Shown: positions 1 to 8,471 of the stretch, in pieces | Layout: each line of letters starts with the position of its first letter | Numbering within the stretch: the first letter of the stretch is position 1 | Source of the DNA: Moanibacter sp964542645 | GTDB taxonomy: Bacteria > Verrucomicrobiota > Verrucomicrobiia > Opitutales > UBA2987 | Length of the DNA stretch: 64,000 bases | Assembly (NCBI GenBank): GCA_964542645.1 | Contig: CAZIUG010000007.1 | Span: forward strand, 62,001-126,000 | Direction of reading: 5' to 3' | Translations under genes and position numbers: made by a program | The notes under the pieces: generated by a model | The model's database searches: none | The model's input: only the letters and a program-made list of their open reading frames with translations | What the model was told of the DNA's origin: nothing

Positions 1-1639
1 CTCTTCCGTCAAACAGGACTGGATTAATGTCAACAAACATGCCGCTGATCAATCCATCCCATTGGCCGTCAAAGAAATTCGAATTGTAATCTTCTACGTG
101 CCAAACGAATTCAAATCCACCGCTCATATTATCCCTATCGGTGAAAAAGAGCTGTTGGAAGTTTACATCAAACGCAGTAAAGCTCTCTTCGCCTGCTTCT
201 GGGGAGTGGAACTTATATTTATCGTAATGAACCCAGTTTATGTCATCCAGGCTAAAGGTTTCTTCCTGGCTTCGGGTATGGCAAAGTGATCCACCATTTA
301 CTGCATTAACATCGCAGAAAGTGGAGTTCGTATCGTTACCTTGTTTTCCACCACCGATATTCTGAGGGTGGAAAAATCCCGATGTGAAGAACATTACCGG
401 CCCGACTGGATCAACGATGGGAACAAACTTCCCTGCTGCATTTGTCGCCTTTGTGCCGTCAGCATTCAGCTCATAACAGCTGGTGCCCCTAGTTCCTGTC
501 TCTGGGAGACCTGGAAGAGTTCCATCTGCATTTGGATTGGCCTGATTGGCCCTTTCCGTCCAGCATTCGATGCGGGACTTCTGCCTTCTCTGCATCAATC
601 CTACGCCATTAAATTGCGAATTCGGCGCGGCCTTAGATGAAGCATACACCTCGTAAGGCGCGTGAATGTGTCCCCAGAAAGGACCCGTCGCCATAGGATG
701 AGGGGGTTGCTTATCTTTTTCGTATAAATCCCAAGTTCCAACCGGCATACCCGCGTCAAACCAGTTTTGGCTCATTCCATTTACTGGAGCCATAATATCG
801 GGGCGGCTTGACTTGATCCTGCCGGCCTCGAATGAACCCTTAATCGTAGTATACTGGAATGGTTTATAGGTGACCGTTCCGAAGATTCGGCGATCTTCTT
901 CAAAGGTCGGTTCCTGCACATACTCTTGATCTTCATAGAGTGATGCAACTCGGACAGCCAATTTATCCTCGAAGATTATCTTGTTAACATCTACGGTAGC
1001 ACGAATGGTTCCGTAGTTGTCGGTTCGAAACTCTCCCTTGAACTGGTCTTTGTCCATTTGGGCTGTGATGATTTGGCTATTAATGAGTCCGGCAGGGCTA
1101 CCTAAGCCGAAAAGCATTGAATTAGCACCTCTCTGAATAGCCACACGGTCGACAATGTAACCGTCCAACGGAAGATCCGTGAGACTGTAATCTCTCGTCA
1201 AGTCCGCAGCGTCCAATCCCCTGATCCGTGTTTGGGTCTGGGGATGCTGCCGCAGGAACGTTGTGGGTCTATTCTGCCCGAAGAAGTTGGTATTACCTTC
1301 TCCGGAGAAGTTTCCGAAGATGCCTCCAACCTCTGTCTGGCCAACATAGGGTAGGATTTCCATCAGGTCGTTGGCCGCGATGTCATCCATGAACTCATCG
1401 GTCAACAGTGTAATGGACGCTCCAAGGTCCCTAACATCGGCTTTCACTCGCGTACCGGCAAGGGTCTCTCTTCCGAGATATCCCTCATCGGTATCCTCCA
1501 CAATGGAGAACGGCGAAAGCACCATAATCTCGCCTTCTTCCCCGTCCTGTCCGTAGGCGGGAGCGAAAGCAATCGTCAAAAGTGGTATCATAAACCACCC
1601 AAGACGATGTTTCAGAATTTCGCTTAATCGCTTATTCAT
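1..1639 (-). CDS. TonB-dependent receptor, N-terminal part (cut by window edge)
   Basis: This is an outer-membrane receptor that would import a substrate, probably a carbohydrate or siderophore, using TonB energy. The frame is open from an ATG at 1639 to the window edge, about 546 residues, so the C-terminal barrel is missing. Residues 1-30 form a signal peptide ending near AYGQ. A TonB-box-like stretch MVLSPFSI follows, then a plug domain with ETLAGTR, the usual start in Opitutia-type receptors. Later segments alternate in the beta-barrel style. It lies downstream of a LacI-type gene on the same strand but is separated from it by a terminator, so it has its own promoter. The substrate cannot be told from sequence. 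Confidence 0.9.
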   Translation of the reverse strand, partial: MNKRLSEILKHRLGWFMIPLLTIAFAPAYGQDGEEGEIMVLSPFSIVEDTDEGYLGRETLAGTRVKADVRDLGASITLLTDEFMDDIAANDLMEILPYVGQTEVGGIFGNFSGEGNTNFFGQNRPTTFLRQHPQTQTRIRGLDAADLTRDYSLTDLPLDGYIVDRVAIQRGANSMLFGLGSPAGLINSQIITAQMDKDQFKGEFRTDNYGTIRATVDVNKIIFEDKLAVRVASLYEDQEYVQEPTFEEDRRIFGTVTYKPFQYTTIKGSFEAGRIKSSRPDIMAPVNGMSQNWFDAGMPVGTWDLYEKDKQPPHPMATGPFWGHIHAPYEVYASSKAAPNSQFNGVGLMQRRQKSRIECWTERANQANPNADGTLPGLPETGTRGTSCYELNADGTKATNAAGKFVPIVDPVGPVMFFTSGFFHPQNIGGGKQGNDTNSTFCDVNAVNGGSLCHTRSQEETFSLDDINWVHYDKYKFHSPEAGEESFTAFDVNFQQLFFTDRDNMSGGFEFVWHVEDYNSNFFDGQWDGLISGMFVDINPVLFDGR

Positions 1640-1709
1640 TACTGTACTTGGTTTTGTTTTCTGTTCAGTTTTGGTTTGTTTTGGTAAACGTTAGACCGGC
1701 CGACTAAGC

Positions 1710-1724
1710 TAACAGTTGTTAACA
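1710..1724. promoter_or_regulatory. Possible regulator half-sites upstream of the TonB receptor
   Basis: Two overlapping dyads lie about 70 bp upstream of the receptor start: TAACA-GT-TGTTA and the 8-bp palindrome TGTTAACA. Their half-sites resemble those of the perfect palindrome at the LacI gene start (3014-3028). I infer that the same regulator may act on the receptor; the match is short and could be chance. Confidence 0.3.
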
Positions 1725-1770
1725 CAGACAACCAATCAGTGGGTTTATTTATCTATCTAGAAATTCAAAT

Positions 1771-1807
1771 GACAAAAAGGAGCGACGCCGGCTCGGCGCG
1801 TGCTCCT
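1771..1807 (-). terminator. Rho-independent terminator behind the LacI-type gene
   Basis: Read on the minus strand this is a strong hairpin: an outer AGGAGC/GCTCCT helix of 6 bp, a small internal loop, and an inner 5-bp CGCCG/CGGCG helix with a three-base loop. It is followed directly by TTTTTGTC. It lies about 180 nt after the stop of the LacI-type gene and just before the TonB receptor promoter region, so it separates the two units. Confidence 0.8.
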
Positions 1808-1868
1808 CATCATGTAATAAGGACTACGTTCTTGGATCACGTAAGCTCAGTTTGGATATATTGAGACA

Positions 1869-1935
1869 GTGAGATTTAAACTTTGACCGAGTAAAAAAAC
1901 TCCTAAACTCCCAAAGTGCAAGTTCGAATCTCACC
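1869..1935. other. Structured intergenic element, tRNA-like but not a tRNA
   Basis: Three nested helices can be drawn: GTGAGAT (1869-1875) with ATCTCAC (1928-1934), ACTTTG (1880-1885) with CAAAGT (1912-1917), and GAGT (1889-1892) with ACTC (1899-1902) around an A-rich loop. A GTTCGAATC stretch recalls a tRNA T-loop, but there is no proper T stem and no anticodon stem. It lies between the LacI stop and its terminator, so on the minus strand it would be part of a long 3' untranslated region or a small RNA. Confidence 0.3.
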
Positions 1936-1987
1936 AAAATTAATGTTACAGTAATCCTGTATTTTTCGCCTTTCCCACGCCAATATC

Positions 1988-3013
1988 TCATATTTTCCGA
2001 ATACTTGATCCAGATTTCCAAGAAGATGAGATAAGCATTTTCTTTGGGAAAGAGGGAACTCCGCACTCATTATGGGTTAACTGACGTGCGATCATGTCGA
2101 TAGCAGCAGCTCCAACATATTCTAAATTCTGATCGACACCGGCTACATTGGATTGATCCGGATGCCAGGAAACGGTAGCGACCCCCAACTCCTCAGGAAT
2201 TTTAATTCCTTCACTACGAACTAACTCGATAACTTCAAAAGCAGGCAAGTGTGAGATTATTGCATCGGGTTTAAAGTTCCTTATCCATTGGAAAAGGGGC
2301 TTCGGCGTCTTCAAGCAATCAATCTTGATGCTGTCTCGATAAAAAGCGTTTAATTCGGTAAGGCGATAGGAAAAGGCTGCCATCCACTGATCCGCTGCCC
2401 AGTCCTTGACAAGGTCTTGATAAAAAAACCCAATCCGTCGATATCCCATTTTCCATAAATTCTTCAAAACTTCAGACATCCCCTGGAAATGATCAGGAAC
2501 AGCTCGATTGAAAACCGTCAACACTTCGTCTGGTGTCACGATCGCAATTCGGGAGTACAATTCGCCAATTCCCTTGGGTAAAGCTCCAGTAATTCGCATA
2601 ACGGCCCCGCGAATCCCTCGGGACTCGAGTATGCCCGCCAATCTTTGAGCCGATAAATCGGACGGCAACCATGGGAATTCATCGAGCTGAAAACCCAATT
2701 CCCTAGCTCGAGAGCGACAGCCGTCAAAGATACGCCGCTCGCTGACCTCGGAATTTTCCACCGGCTTTTCGGGTAACAAGTGCAAATAGGCTATGGTCTC
2801 CGTCGAACGGGGTTCTTTAGTTCGACGGAGATGACTCATCAATTCGGACAGACGGGGATCCAATTGATAGCCGGCAGTCTCACACGCTTTACGGACTCGG
2901 GTTTTTGTACCTTCTGATATCTTAGGATCATTTCGGAGAGCTCTGGAAACTGTCATTCGCGATACCCCGATTGCTTCGGCGATCTCTTGCATTGAAGTGC
3001 GTCCACTGGCCAT
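1988..3013 (-). CDS. LacI/GalR-family transcriptional regulator
   Basis: A DNA-binding repressor or activator of 341 residues, the normal family length. Residues 5-30 form the LacI helix-turn-helix (MQEIAEAIGVSRMTVSRALR), followed by a hinge and a periplasmic-binding-protein-like effector domain up to the C terminus. The start is an ATG at 3013, directly preceded by a perfect 15-bp palindrome, which suggests autoregulation. Downstream on the same strand is a TonB-dependent receptor, and divergently upstream a large membrane protein; both are plausible targets. In this phylum such regulators usually respond to sugars, but the ligand here is unknown. Confidence 0.92.
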   Translation of the reverse strand: MASGRTSMQEIAEAIGVSRMTVSRALRNDPKISEGTKTRVRKACETAGYQLDPRLSELMSHLRRTKEPRSTETIAYLHLLPEKPVENSEVSERRIFDGCRSRARELGFQLDEFPWLPSDLSAQRLAGILESRGIRGAVMRITGALPKGIGELYSRIAIVTPDEVLTVFNRAVPDHFQGMSEVLKNLWKMGYRRIGFFYQDLVKDWAADQWMAAFSYRLTELNAFYRDSIKIDCLKTPKPLFQWIRNFKPDAIISHLPAFEVIELVRSEGIKIPEELGVATVSWHPDQSNVAGVDQNLEYVGAAAIDMIARQLTHNECGVPSFPKKMLISSSWKSGSSIRKI

Positions 3014-3028
3014 ATGTTACGGTAACAT
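3014..3028. promoter_or_regulatory. LacI-type operator palindrome
   Basis: ATGTTACGGTAACAT is a perfect inverted repeat of 7 bp around a single central base, touching the start codon of the LacI-type gene. The half-site resembles those of the E. coli GntR/IdnR operators, although the spacing differs by one base. The position predicts that the regulator represses its own translation start or promoter. A lone half-site GTTACGG is present at 3105-3111. Confidence 0.6.
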
Positions 3029-3231
3029 CGAATTCCAGCACCCCTGACAAGAGAAAAGGGCGTTTATTTCTCCTCCAACTGATATTCTATATTCTAGTCT
3101 CTTAGTTACGGTTCTTTCAAACTCCTAGTGAATTTCGATTGACTGCAACGGCCCCACGTCGACAAGCCTTTACTAGTTGCCTTTAAGTTAATGAAATCTT
3201 GGACGAAATTTGTAATGCACTCTGGTGAGGA

Positions 3232-5787
3232 ATGAATGTTTCGCTTATACGGATTACCGTCTACTCCCTAATTGTGCTGATCTTAACCGCGGTCTCTATC
3301 GAGCTGGCCGCGGTGTTCATGGGGGCTGGTTTCGAGAATGGACGGGAACTTGGATCCAGCGCTCTATCAGTTCCAGCATTCTGGGCTTTCCTTGTTCTGT
3401 TTTTTCTCACTGTTCTACTCAGAACCCTTGCACGTTACCAATTGCTGTCTCGAGCTGAGCTGCTCTGTGTCCTTTTTGTCGCACTGATGGGATCACCGAT
3501 CATAACTGTTGGTTTCTGGCGCTATCTCCTCCCTAGTGTAGCAACATTCCCGCGAGGTGAGAGTTTTGAGCACCTCGATGCAATGAACACCAATCTCTGG
3601 CCCCACGGGCCCAACCTGACCGAGGACATCCTCACTCATCCGGGGGAACCCACGGTGAAAAGGGAGGGTAGAGTTCGATGGGAAATCCTCTCGCTAGCCG
3701 ATGGAAAGGCTGAGCAGGCGCCAATTATTGAGCAATACGCCAGATCAGAGGCTTCCCATCTTCGAGTGAGTCTGCCAGTTTGGCCGGCAGAAGAAGGCGG
3801 GGTCATCCTCGGGCAGCCATACCTAATCACTGCGCTTGCGAAAGCGGAAAGTCTCGGCGAAGGGTCCTACTACTATTGTCGTGTCTACCACGATGCTGAG
3901 ATGCATTTCCTCCAAGAAGCATTCTCCTCAGCGGAAGAGGCGGAGATAACATTTTCCCGTCCTGACGGTTTTCGTCGGGTGGGTGCATATGGAGTCGTAT
4001 TCCCGACAACAGTCGAAAACTCCATCATCCTTGAAATCGGGCTACACGGAACAGGTCGGGTTGCCTTTCGCGATCTACAGTTGCTCAATGTAGCTGCAAT
4101 CGAGAGTTCGTTTAGGGGCCGTACCGTAATCAGCGAGAGCGATTTCGCCAAATTATCGGAAAAGGAGCAAACTGGGCTCCTAGTTAAACCGGATAACTTA
4201 TTTAGTCTGGCCGGAGTACGCTATTTGCTCACCGCTTATATTCCCTGGAAGGATTGGCTTCGACCTTTGACCTCGTGGGGCGCTTTTTTGGCTCTGATCC
4301 TCATAGCGACATTTGCTATTGCGGTGATTATGCGACGCGAATGGGTCGATAACCAGCGTCTCCCCCTTTCCTTCGCACAGATTCCTCTCTTCTTCCTTGG
4401 TGACAAGCGCGGCAAAACTTCCGCCGATAGCTTATTACCAGAGGGATGGCAAAACCGTTTTATGTGGGCAGGTTTTGTCGTGGCCTTTATCTGGTGTTTC
4501 CTCCGTGGCCTTCACGACATTAATTCCGCTATACCCAATCTCGACATCAACTTACGGCTCAATGCTTACATCGAGAATCCCTACTTCCAGCGGATGCTAG
4601 CCGGGTGCCGTCTCGAGGTCCTGGCGCTGTACTTGGGATTGGCCATGTTTCTCGAAGTTAATGTCCTCATGAGTCTCGTCTTGGGGTTTTTTCTCTACAG
4701 AGCCCAGTTCCTAGTCGGAGAATTTTATGGCCTGACATACCATGCAGGCTATCCCTACGTGACTGAACAGAGACTTTCGGGATATTTAGTTTATTCTGTT
4801 TTGATTCTGTTTTTTTCCAGGAAGTATCTATCCCGTATTTTTCGATCTGCAATCCGCGGAACAGAAAGGGGCGACGAAGTTCTCTCAAGCAGAAGTGCTC
4901 TTCTCTTATTCTTTTCCGCCATTTTCGGCATCGCCCTGTGGGCACATATGATTGATATGCCTCTAGGCGGAGCACTAGTAGTAACTTTAGGGCTCTTAAG
5001 CTTCGGTCTCGTCGCTATGAAGCTTCGCGCTGATTGCGGCGTCCCTTCGAGTGTGATGTTCCCACACCTGATGGTAATTGTCGCGTTCACTGGCGGCATG
5101 ACCGTTACTGGCACCCAAGGCATGATGTTCGCTACTCTCGTCTCCATGATTATCGCATACCACGGATTCCTTCTGATCCCCGGCATACAACTCGAGTTTC
5201 TTGAACTTAGCCGTCGCTTTCGTATCAAGCGCAGCGCCATTCTGACGGTAAATGTTGTTGGCGTTCTTGGAGGTTTTCTTATTGGAGGCTGGGTCGTCCT
5301 TTCCGGTGTCTACGCCAAGGGCATGGACAGTTTCCCAGATTCGACGGATTATGCGGGGGTCACTCCGTGGACTACCCAATACAATAAATATCATTCTGAA
5401 GCCACTTTGGAAACCACCCTGGCAACTGAAGAAAAAGGCGGTGGAACAATTGATCCCGGAACCTGGGCCTTCGCCTATGCTGGAGCACTCACTTTTATTG
5501 TTGCTTTGCTTCGTCAAACATTCACTGGCTTCTGGTTCCATCCCGGTGGGATTGTTCTAGGGCCCACCTGGGTCATGTACCATGTTTGGGCCAGCCTGTT
5601 TGTTGCCTGCGTAATCCGGTACACGGTATTGAAACTTGGTGGCGCCGCCACTGTTCGCGAAAAGTTACTGCCCTTTTCGGCAGGTATTTTTCTCGCCGCC
5701 ATAGTCGCTCAAGGTGTTTTCTTCATCATTAATCTCTTCCTTTTCTACGTAGCCGACAGCACTCAGTTGCAATTTGGATTGTTGTAG
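3232..5787 (+). CDS. Large multi-spanning membrane protein, DUF6785/DUF6784-like
   Basis: An 851-residue inner-membrane protein of unknown function. Three hydrophobic helices occupy about residues 8-100. A soluble beta-rich domain fills 105-335, and then roughly ten further helices run to the C terminus. The stretch NQRLPLSFAQIPL and the later ADCGVPSS segment recall the DUF6785/DUF6784 membrane proteins common in Verrucomicrobiota and Planctomycetota; I assign this from memory of the family. The start follows a GAGG ribosome-binding site. It is divergent from the LacI-type gene and leads a plus-strand run with an FAD oxidoreductase and a glycosyltransferase, so a role in surface polymer handling is possible but not shown. 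Confidence 0.7.
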   Translation: MNVSLIRITVYSLIVLILTAVSIELAAVFMGAGFENGRELGSSALSVPAFWAFLVLFFLTVLLRTLARYQLLSRAELLCVLFVALMGSPIITVGFWRYLLPSVATFPRGESFEHLDAMNTNLWPHGPNLTEDILTHPGEPTVKREGRVRWEILSLADGKAEQAPIIEQYARSEASHLRVSLPVWPAEEGGVILGQPYLITALAKAESLGEGSYYYCRVYHDAEMHFLQEAFSSAEEAEITFSRPDGFRRVGAYGVVFPTTVENSIILEIGLHGTGRVAFRDLQLLNVAAIESSFRGRTVISESDFAKLSEKEQTGLLVKPDNLFSLAGVRYLLTAYIPWKDWLRPLTSWGAFLALILIATFAIAVIMRREWVDNQRLPLSFAQIPLFFLGDKRGKTSADSLLPEGWQNRFMWAGFVVAFIWCFLRGLHDINSAIPNLDINLRLNAYIENPYFQRMLAGCRLEVLALYLGLAMFLEVNVLMSLVLGFFLYRAQFLVGEFYGLTYHAGYPYVTEQRLSGYLVYSVLILFFSRKYLSRIFRSAIRGTERGDEVLSSRSALLLFFSAIFGIALWAHMIDMPLGGALVVTLGLLSFGLVAMKLRADCGVPSSVMFPHLMVIVAFTGGMTVTGTQGMMFATLVSMIIAYHGFLLIPGIQLEFLELSRRFRIKRSAILTVNVVGVLGGFLIGGWVVLSGVYAKGMDSFPDSTDYAGVTPWTTQYNKYHSEATLETTLATEEKGGGTIDPGTWAFAYAGALTFIVALLRQTFTGFWFHPGGIVLGPTWVMYHVWASLFVACVIRYTVLKLGGAATVREKLLPFSAGIFLAAIVAQGVFFIINLFLFYVADSTQLQFGLL

Positions 5788-5866
5788 CCAGAATTCGCTT
5801 CTCCCTCTTGTCTATGCTCGTCGATTATTCAATGTCGAACATCCAGTACAATCCAAGTGCCAATGA

Positions 5867-7252
5867 ATGCCGAAAGTTACTACTCTTTTGTTGCAATTCA
5901 AATTGAGAATGAGGATGAGAAGAATTCCGGAAAGACATAATCCCGTTTGCATTCTCGGAGCCGGAATGACGGGGCTAGCAGCGGGGCTGGCGTCTGGGTT
6001 TCCAGTCTATGAGGCAGAAAAGACGACGGGCGGGATCTGTTCTTCGTACTATATGCGTCCCCGAGAGAAGAAACGTCTTCAAGCTAAACCTAAGGATGAA
6101 GCTGCCTATCGGTTTGAAATCGGAGGTGGTCATTGGATTTTTGGAGCAGACCCTCTGGTTCTTCGTCTCATTCGCTCCATTAGCCCGATAAAATCCTATT
6201 CCCGTAAGGCCTCCATCTATCTTCCGAATCAAGAGCTATTAGTGCCTTATCCACTTCAGAATCACCTGGGCTATCTCGGTTCAGAATTAGCCTCCAAAGC
6301 ACTCCAGGAAATGGAAGCAACTTCTCTCTGTAATAACCAGAAAGTGGAAACTATGGCAGATTGGTTACATCTGAACTTCGGGCCAACTCTATGCGGGCTA
6401 TTCTTTGATCCATTTCACCGTCTGTATACGGCCGGACTGTGTAAAAGGATCGCTCCTCAGGATGCCTACAAGTCCCCGGTAGACATCCGGCTCGTCCGGC
6501 AGGGCGCATCTGCTCAAGTCCCACCCGTTGGATATAACGCTACTTATATTTACCCCGAAGGAGGTCTCGACGTGCTGGCCCGGGAGATGGCCGCCAGAAG
6601 TGAAATTTACTATGACCATCGAGTCGAGAGTATTGATGTCGAACGCAAGGAAGTACATTTTACAGAAGCTCGCCCGATCAGCTATGATCGATTGCTTTCA
6701 ACTCTTCCCCTAAATAGGATGCTCCAGTTAACTGGTCTTAAGACGGAACAAAAGCCCAATCCTTCCCCCTCTGTTCTCGTCCTCAATATGGGAGCCACTA
6801 AAGGCCCAGAAACTCCACAGGACCACTGGGTTTATATCCCCAACAGCCAAGCTCAATTTCACCGAGTTGGGTTTTACAGTAATGTGGATAGCTCGTTTCT
6901 TCCAGCCCCAGCTCACACAACCGAAAATAGAGTCAGTGTCTACGTCGAAAAGGCTTTTCCCCAGGGTCAAAAACCAACGGCATTCGAGATCGAAGGTTTG
7001 GGCCACGCTGTTGTTAAGGAACTCCAGGATTGGGGTTGGATTTCGGATGTAGAAGTGCTGGATCCCACCTGGATTGATGTGGCCTATACCTGGTCCTGGC
7101 CGAACTCGAAGTGGAAAGACGAAGCATTGAAACTACTCGATCAGCATGATATCCTCCAAGTAGGCCGTTATGCCCGTTGGGTGTTTCAGGGTATTGCAGA
7201 TTCTATTCGGGATGGTCTTATTGCCGGGACAACGTTACGAGTGGAGGCATGA
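5867..7252 (+). CDS. FAD/NAD(P)-binding amine-oxidase-like oxidoreductase
   Basis: A 461-residue flavoprotein. The dinucleotide-binding motif ILGAGMTGLAAG lies near residues 29-40 and is followed by the acidic ribose-binding position in YEAEKTTGG. The C-terminal segment (QVGRYARWVFQGIADSI) is the second FAD contact seen in protoporphyrinogen-oxidase and UDP-galactopyranose-mutase relatives. A nearby in-frame ATG at residue 15 is an alternative start. It sits 45 bp before a GlfT-like glycosyltransferase, which favours a role in glycan precursor formation, perhaps mutase-like, over haem synthesis. Length and N-terminus differ from classical Glf, so substrate and reaction remain open. Confidence 0.75.
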   Translation: MPKVTTLLLQFKLRMRMRRIPERHNPVCILGAGMTGLAAGLASGFPVYEAEKTTGGICSSYYMRPREKKRLQAKPKDEAAYRFEIGGGHWIFGADPLVLRLIRSISPIKSYSRKASIYLPNQELLVPYPLQNHLGYLGSELASKALQEMEATSLCNNQKVETMADWLHLNFGPTLCGLFFDPFHRLYTAGLCKRIAPQDAYKSPVDIRLVRQGASAQVPPVGYNATYIYPEGGLDVLAREMAARSEIYYDHRVESIDVERKEVHFTEARPISYDRLLSTLPLNRMLQLTGLKTEQKPNPSPSVLVLNMGATKGPETPQDHWVYIPNSQAQFHRVGFYSNVDSSFLPAPAHTTENRVSVYVEKAFPQGQKPTAFEIEGLGHAVVKELQDWGWISDVEVLDPTWIDVAYTWSWPNSKWKDEALKLLDQHDILQVGRYARWVFQGIADSIRDGLIAGTTLRVEA

Positions 7253-7297
7253 AATCGTGTCACTTCTTCGAAAGAAACCCGAAAGTAAATTATAGTA

Positions 7298-8218
7298 ATG
7301 GACCCTCGCCAACTCCGCATTGCAGCGGTCGTCGTCACCCATAATCGTAAAAACCTCCTTCGCGAGTGTCTGAACGCATTGTGTTGCCAAACCAGATCCT
7401 TGGAAAAAATCATTGTCGTCGACAATGCGAGCACGGATGGTACGGGAGAAATGGCCCCTTCGGAATTTCCTTTTGCGAGGCACGTTTTACTGCCGGAAAA
7501 CATCGGGGGAGCTGGTGGTTTTCATGAGGGCATGAAGTTAGCCAACGAATTGGGGTATGATTGGGTCTGGCTCATGGATGACGACGCCAAACCCGATGCC
7601 GACGCTCTAAATGCACTGCTTCAGCCCGGTCTGTTGCAGGACCCAAGCATCTATGCCCTGACCTCTACCGTCTTAAATCCCGACAGGAGCATAAGTCTCA
7701 TTGACAGGCGCTTGCTCCGACCCCCAATGCAAACCCCACAACCGGTTGCCCGAAACTTCTACACGGAAAAAAAGGAATTCGAGCTTGATCTCGCCACTTT
7801 TGTGGGAGTGCTTGTAAGCCGTCACGCAATCGTCAAGGTCGGGTTACCTTTGAAGGAATTCTTTATATATAGCGACGATTTCGAGTATTCACTGCGAATC
7901 CGAACAAGCGGGGGGAGAATCCTTAACATCCCAACAAGCCGGATTATGCATAATAGTGGTCAAGCACGCGATAAGAGCCTATTCACAGCCCCTCTCTCTT
8001 GGAGATCCTATTATCTGCGAAGAAATCTTATTTTCACATACAAAAAATACGGATTTTTCGGTTTAATGTCCTATATCAGACTGATCCTGAAAACAGCTCG
8101 AACACAAATTGGTATTCTACTGTGGCGTAAACAGAAATTGGGAAGCACTAGACTCCTTTGGTCCGCAATCATCCATGGTCTGATGGGCAGATTGGGGAAG
8201 TCTGTCACCCCACGATAG
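7298..8218 (+). CDS. Glycosyltransferase family 2, GlfT/rhamnosyltransferase-like
   Basis: A 306-residue GT-A fold enzyme that would transfer a sugar to a surface glycan. It begins with AAVVVTHNRKNLL and VVDNASTDGT, the nucleotide-binding part of GT2. It then has ENIGGAGGFHEGM, typical of galactofuranosyl- and rhamnosyltransferase-like GT2 members, and the metal-binding WLMDDD. The C-terminal portion has basic amphipathic helices that could attach to the membrane. Together with the flavoprotein directly upstream, which belongs to the same fold superfamily as UDP-galactopyranose mutase, it suggests a galactofuranose-like pathway; this is inference from neighbourhood. Confidence 0.85.
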   Translation: MDPRQLRIAAVVVTHNRKNLLRECLNALCCQTRSLEKIIVVDNASTDGTGEMAPSEFPFARHVLLPENIGGAGGFHEGMKLANELGYDWVWLMDDDAKPDADALNALLQPGLLQDPSIYALTSTVLNPDRSISLIDRRLLRPPMQTPQPVARNFYTEKKEFELDLATFVGVLVSRHAIVKVGLPLKEFFIYSDDFEYSLRIRTSGGRILNIPTSRIMHNSGQARDKSLFTAPLSWRSYYLRRNLIFTYKKYGFFGLMSYIRLILKTARTQIGILLWRKQKLGSTRLLWSAIIHGLMGRLGKSVTPR

Positions 8219-8422
8219 TCTATGGATCTGTCGATTCTGATTGTCTGCTCGCAATCTTCGAACAATTTATTCGGTGTATGTTCCTGCCCGAGCGCTAGAT
8301 TAAGTAATAAGCAAACCCTCAGCAACAAATCAGCGGAGGACCGCATTAGTACCCAAAACTAATAGATCCACTGGTTGACCCTCCAGAGCATTCCTGCTAG
8401 TCACAGTCGTTTAGAAAAACAA

Positions 8423-8447
8423 ATCTCGATGCTTTTATTATCGAGAT
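8423..8447. other. Perfect 8-bp hairpin before the sulfotransferase gene
   Basis: ATCTCGAT and ATCGAGAT are perfectly complementary around the loop GCTTTTATT. The hairpin ends 24 bp before the sulfotransferase start and lies about 200 bp after the glycosyltransferase stop. There is no T-run after it, so it is a weak terminator at best; an operator or a leader hairpin is equally possible. Confidence 0.4.
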
Positions 8448-8471
8448 ACCACGATTGGCAGACACCACACA

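Noticed and set aside
1869..1935. tRNA gene
   Set aside because: There is a T-loop-like stretch and a 7-bp closing helix, but no T stem, no anticodon stem and too few bases.
1824..2066. 80-codon minus-strand frame
   Set aside because: Overlaps the 3' end of the LacI-type gene in another frame, runs through the structured element and has no domain.
4791..5541. Long antisense frames inside the membrane protein gene
   Set aside because: They mirror a well-supported coding frame, with no ribosome site or recognisable domain.
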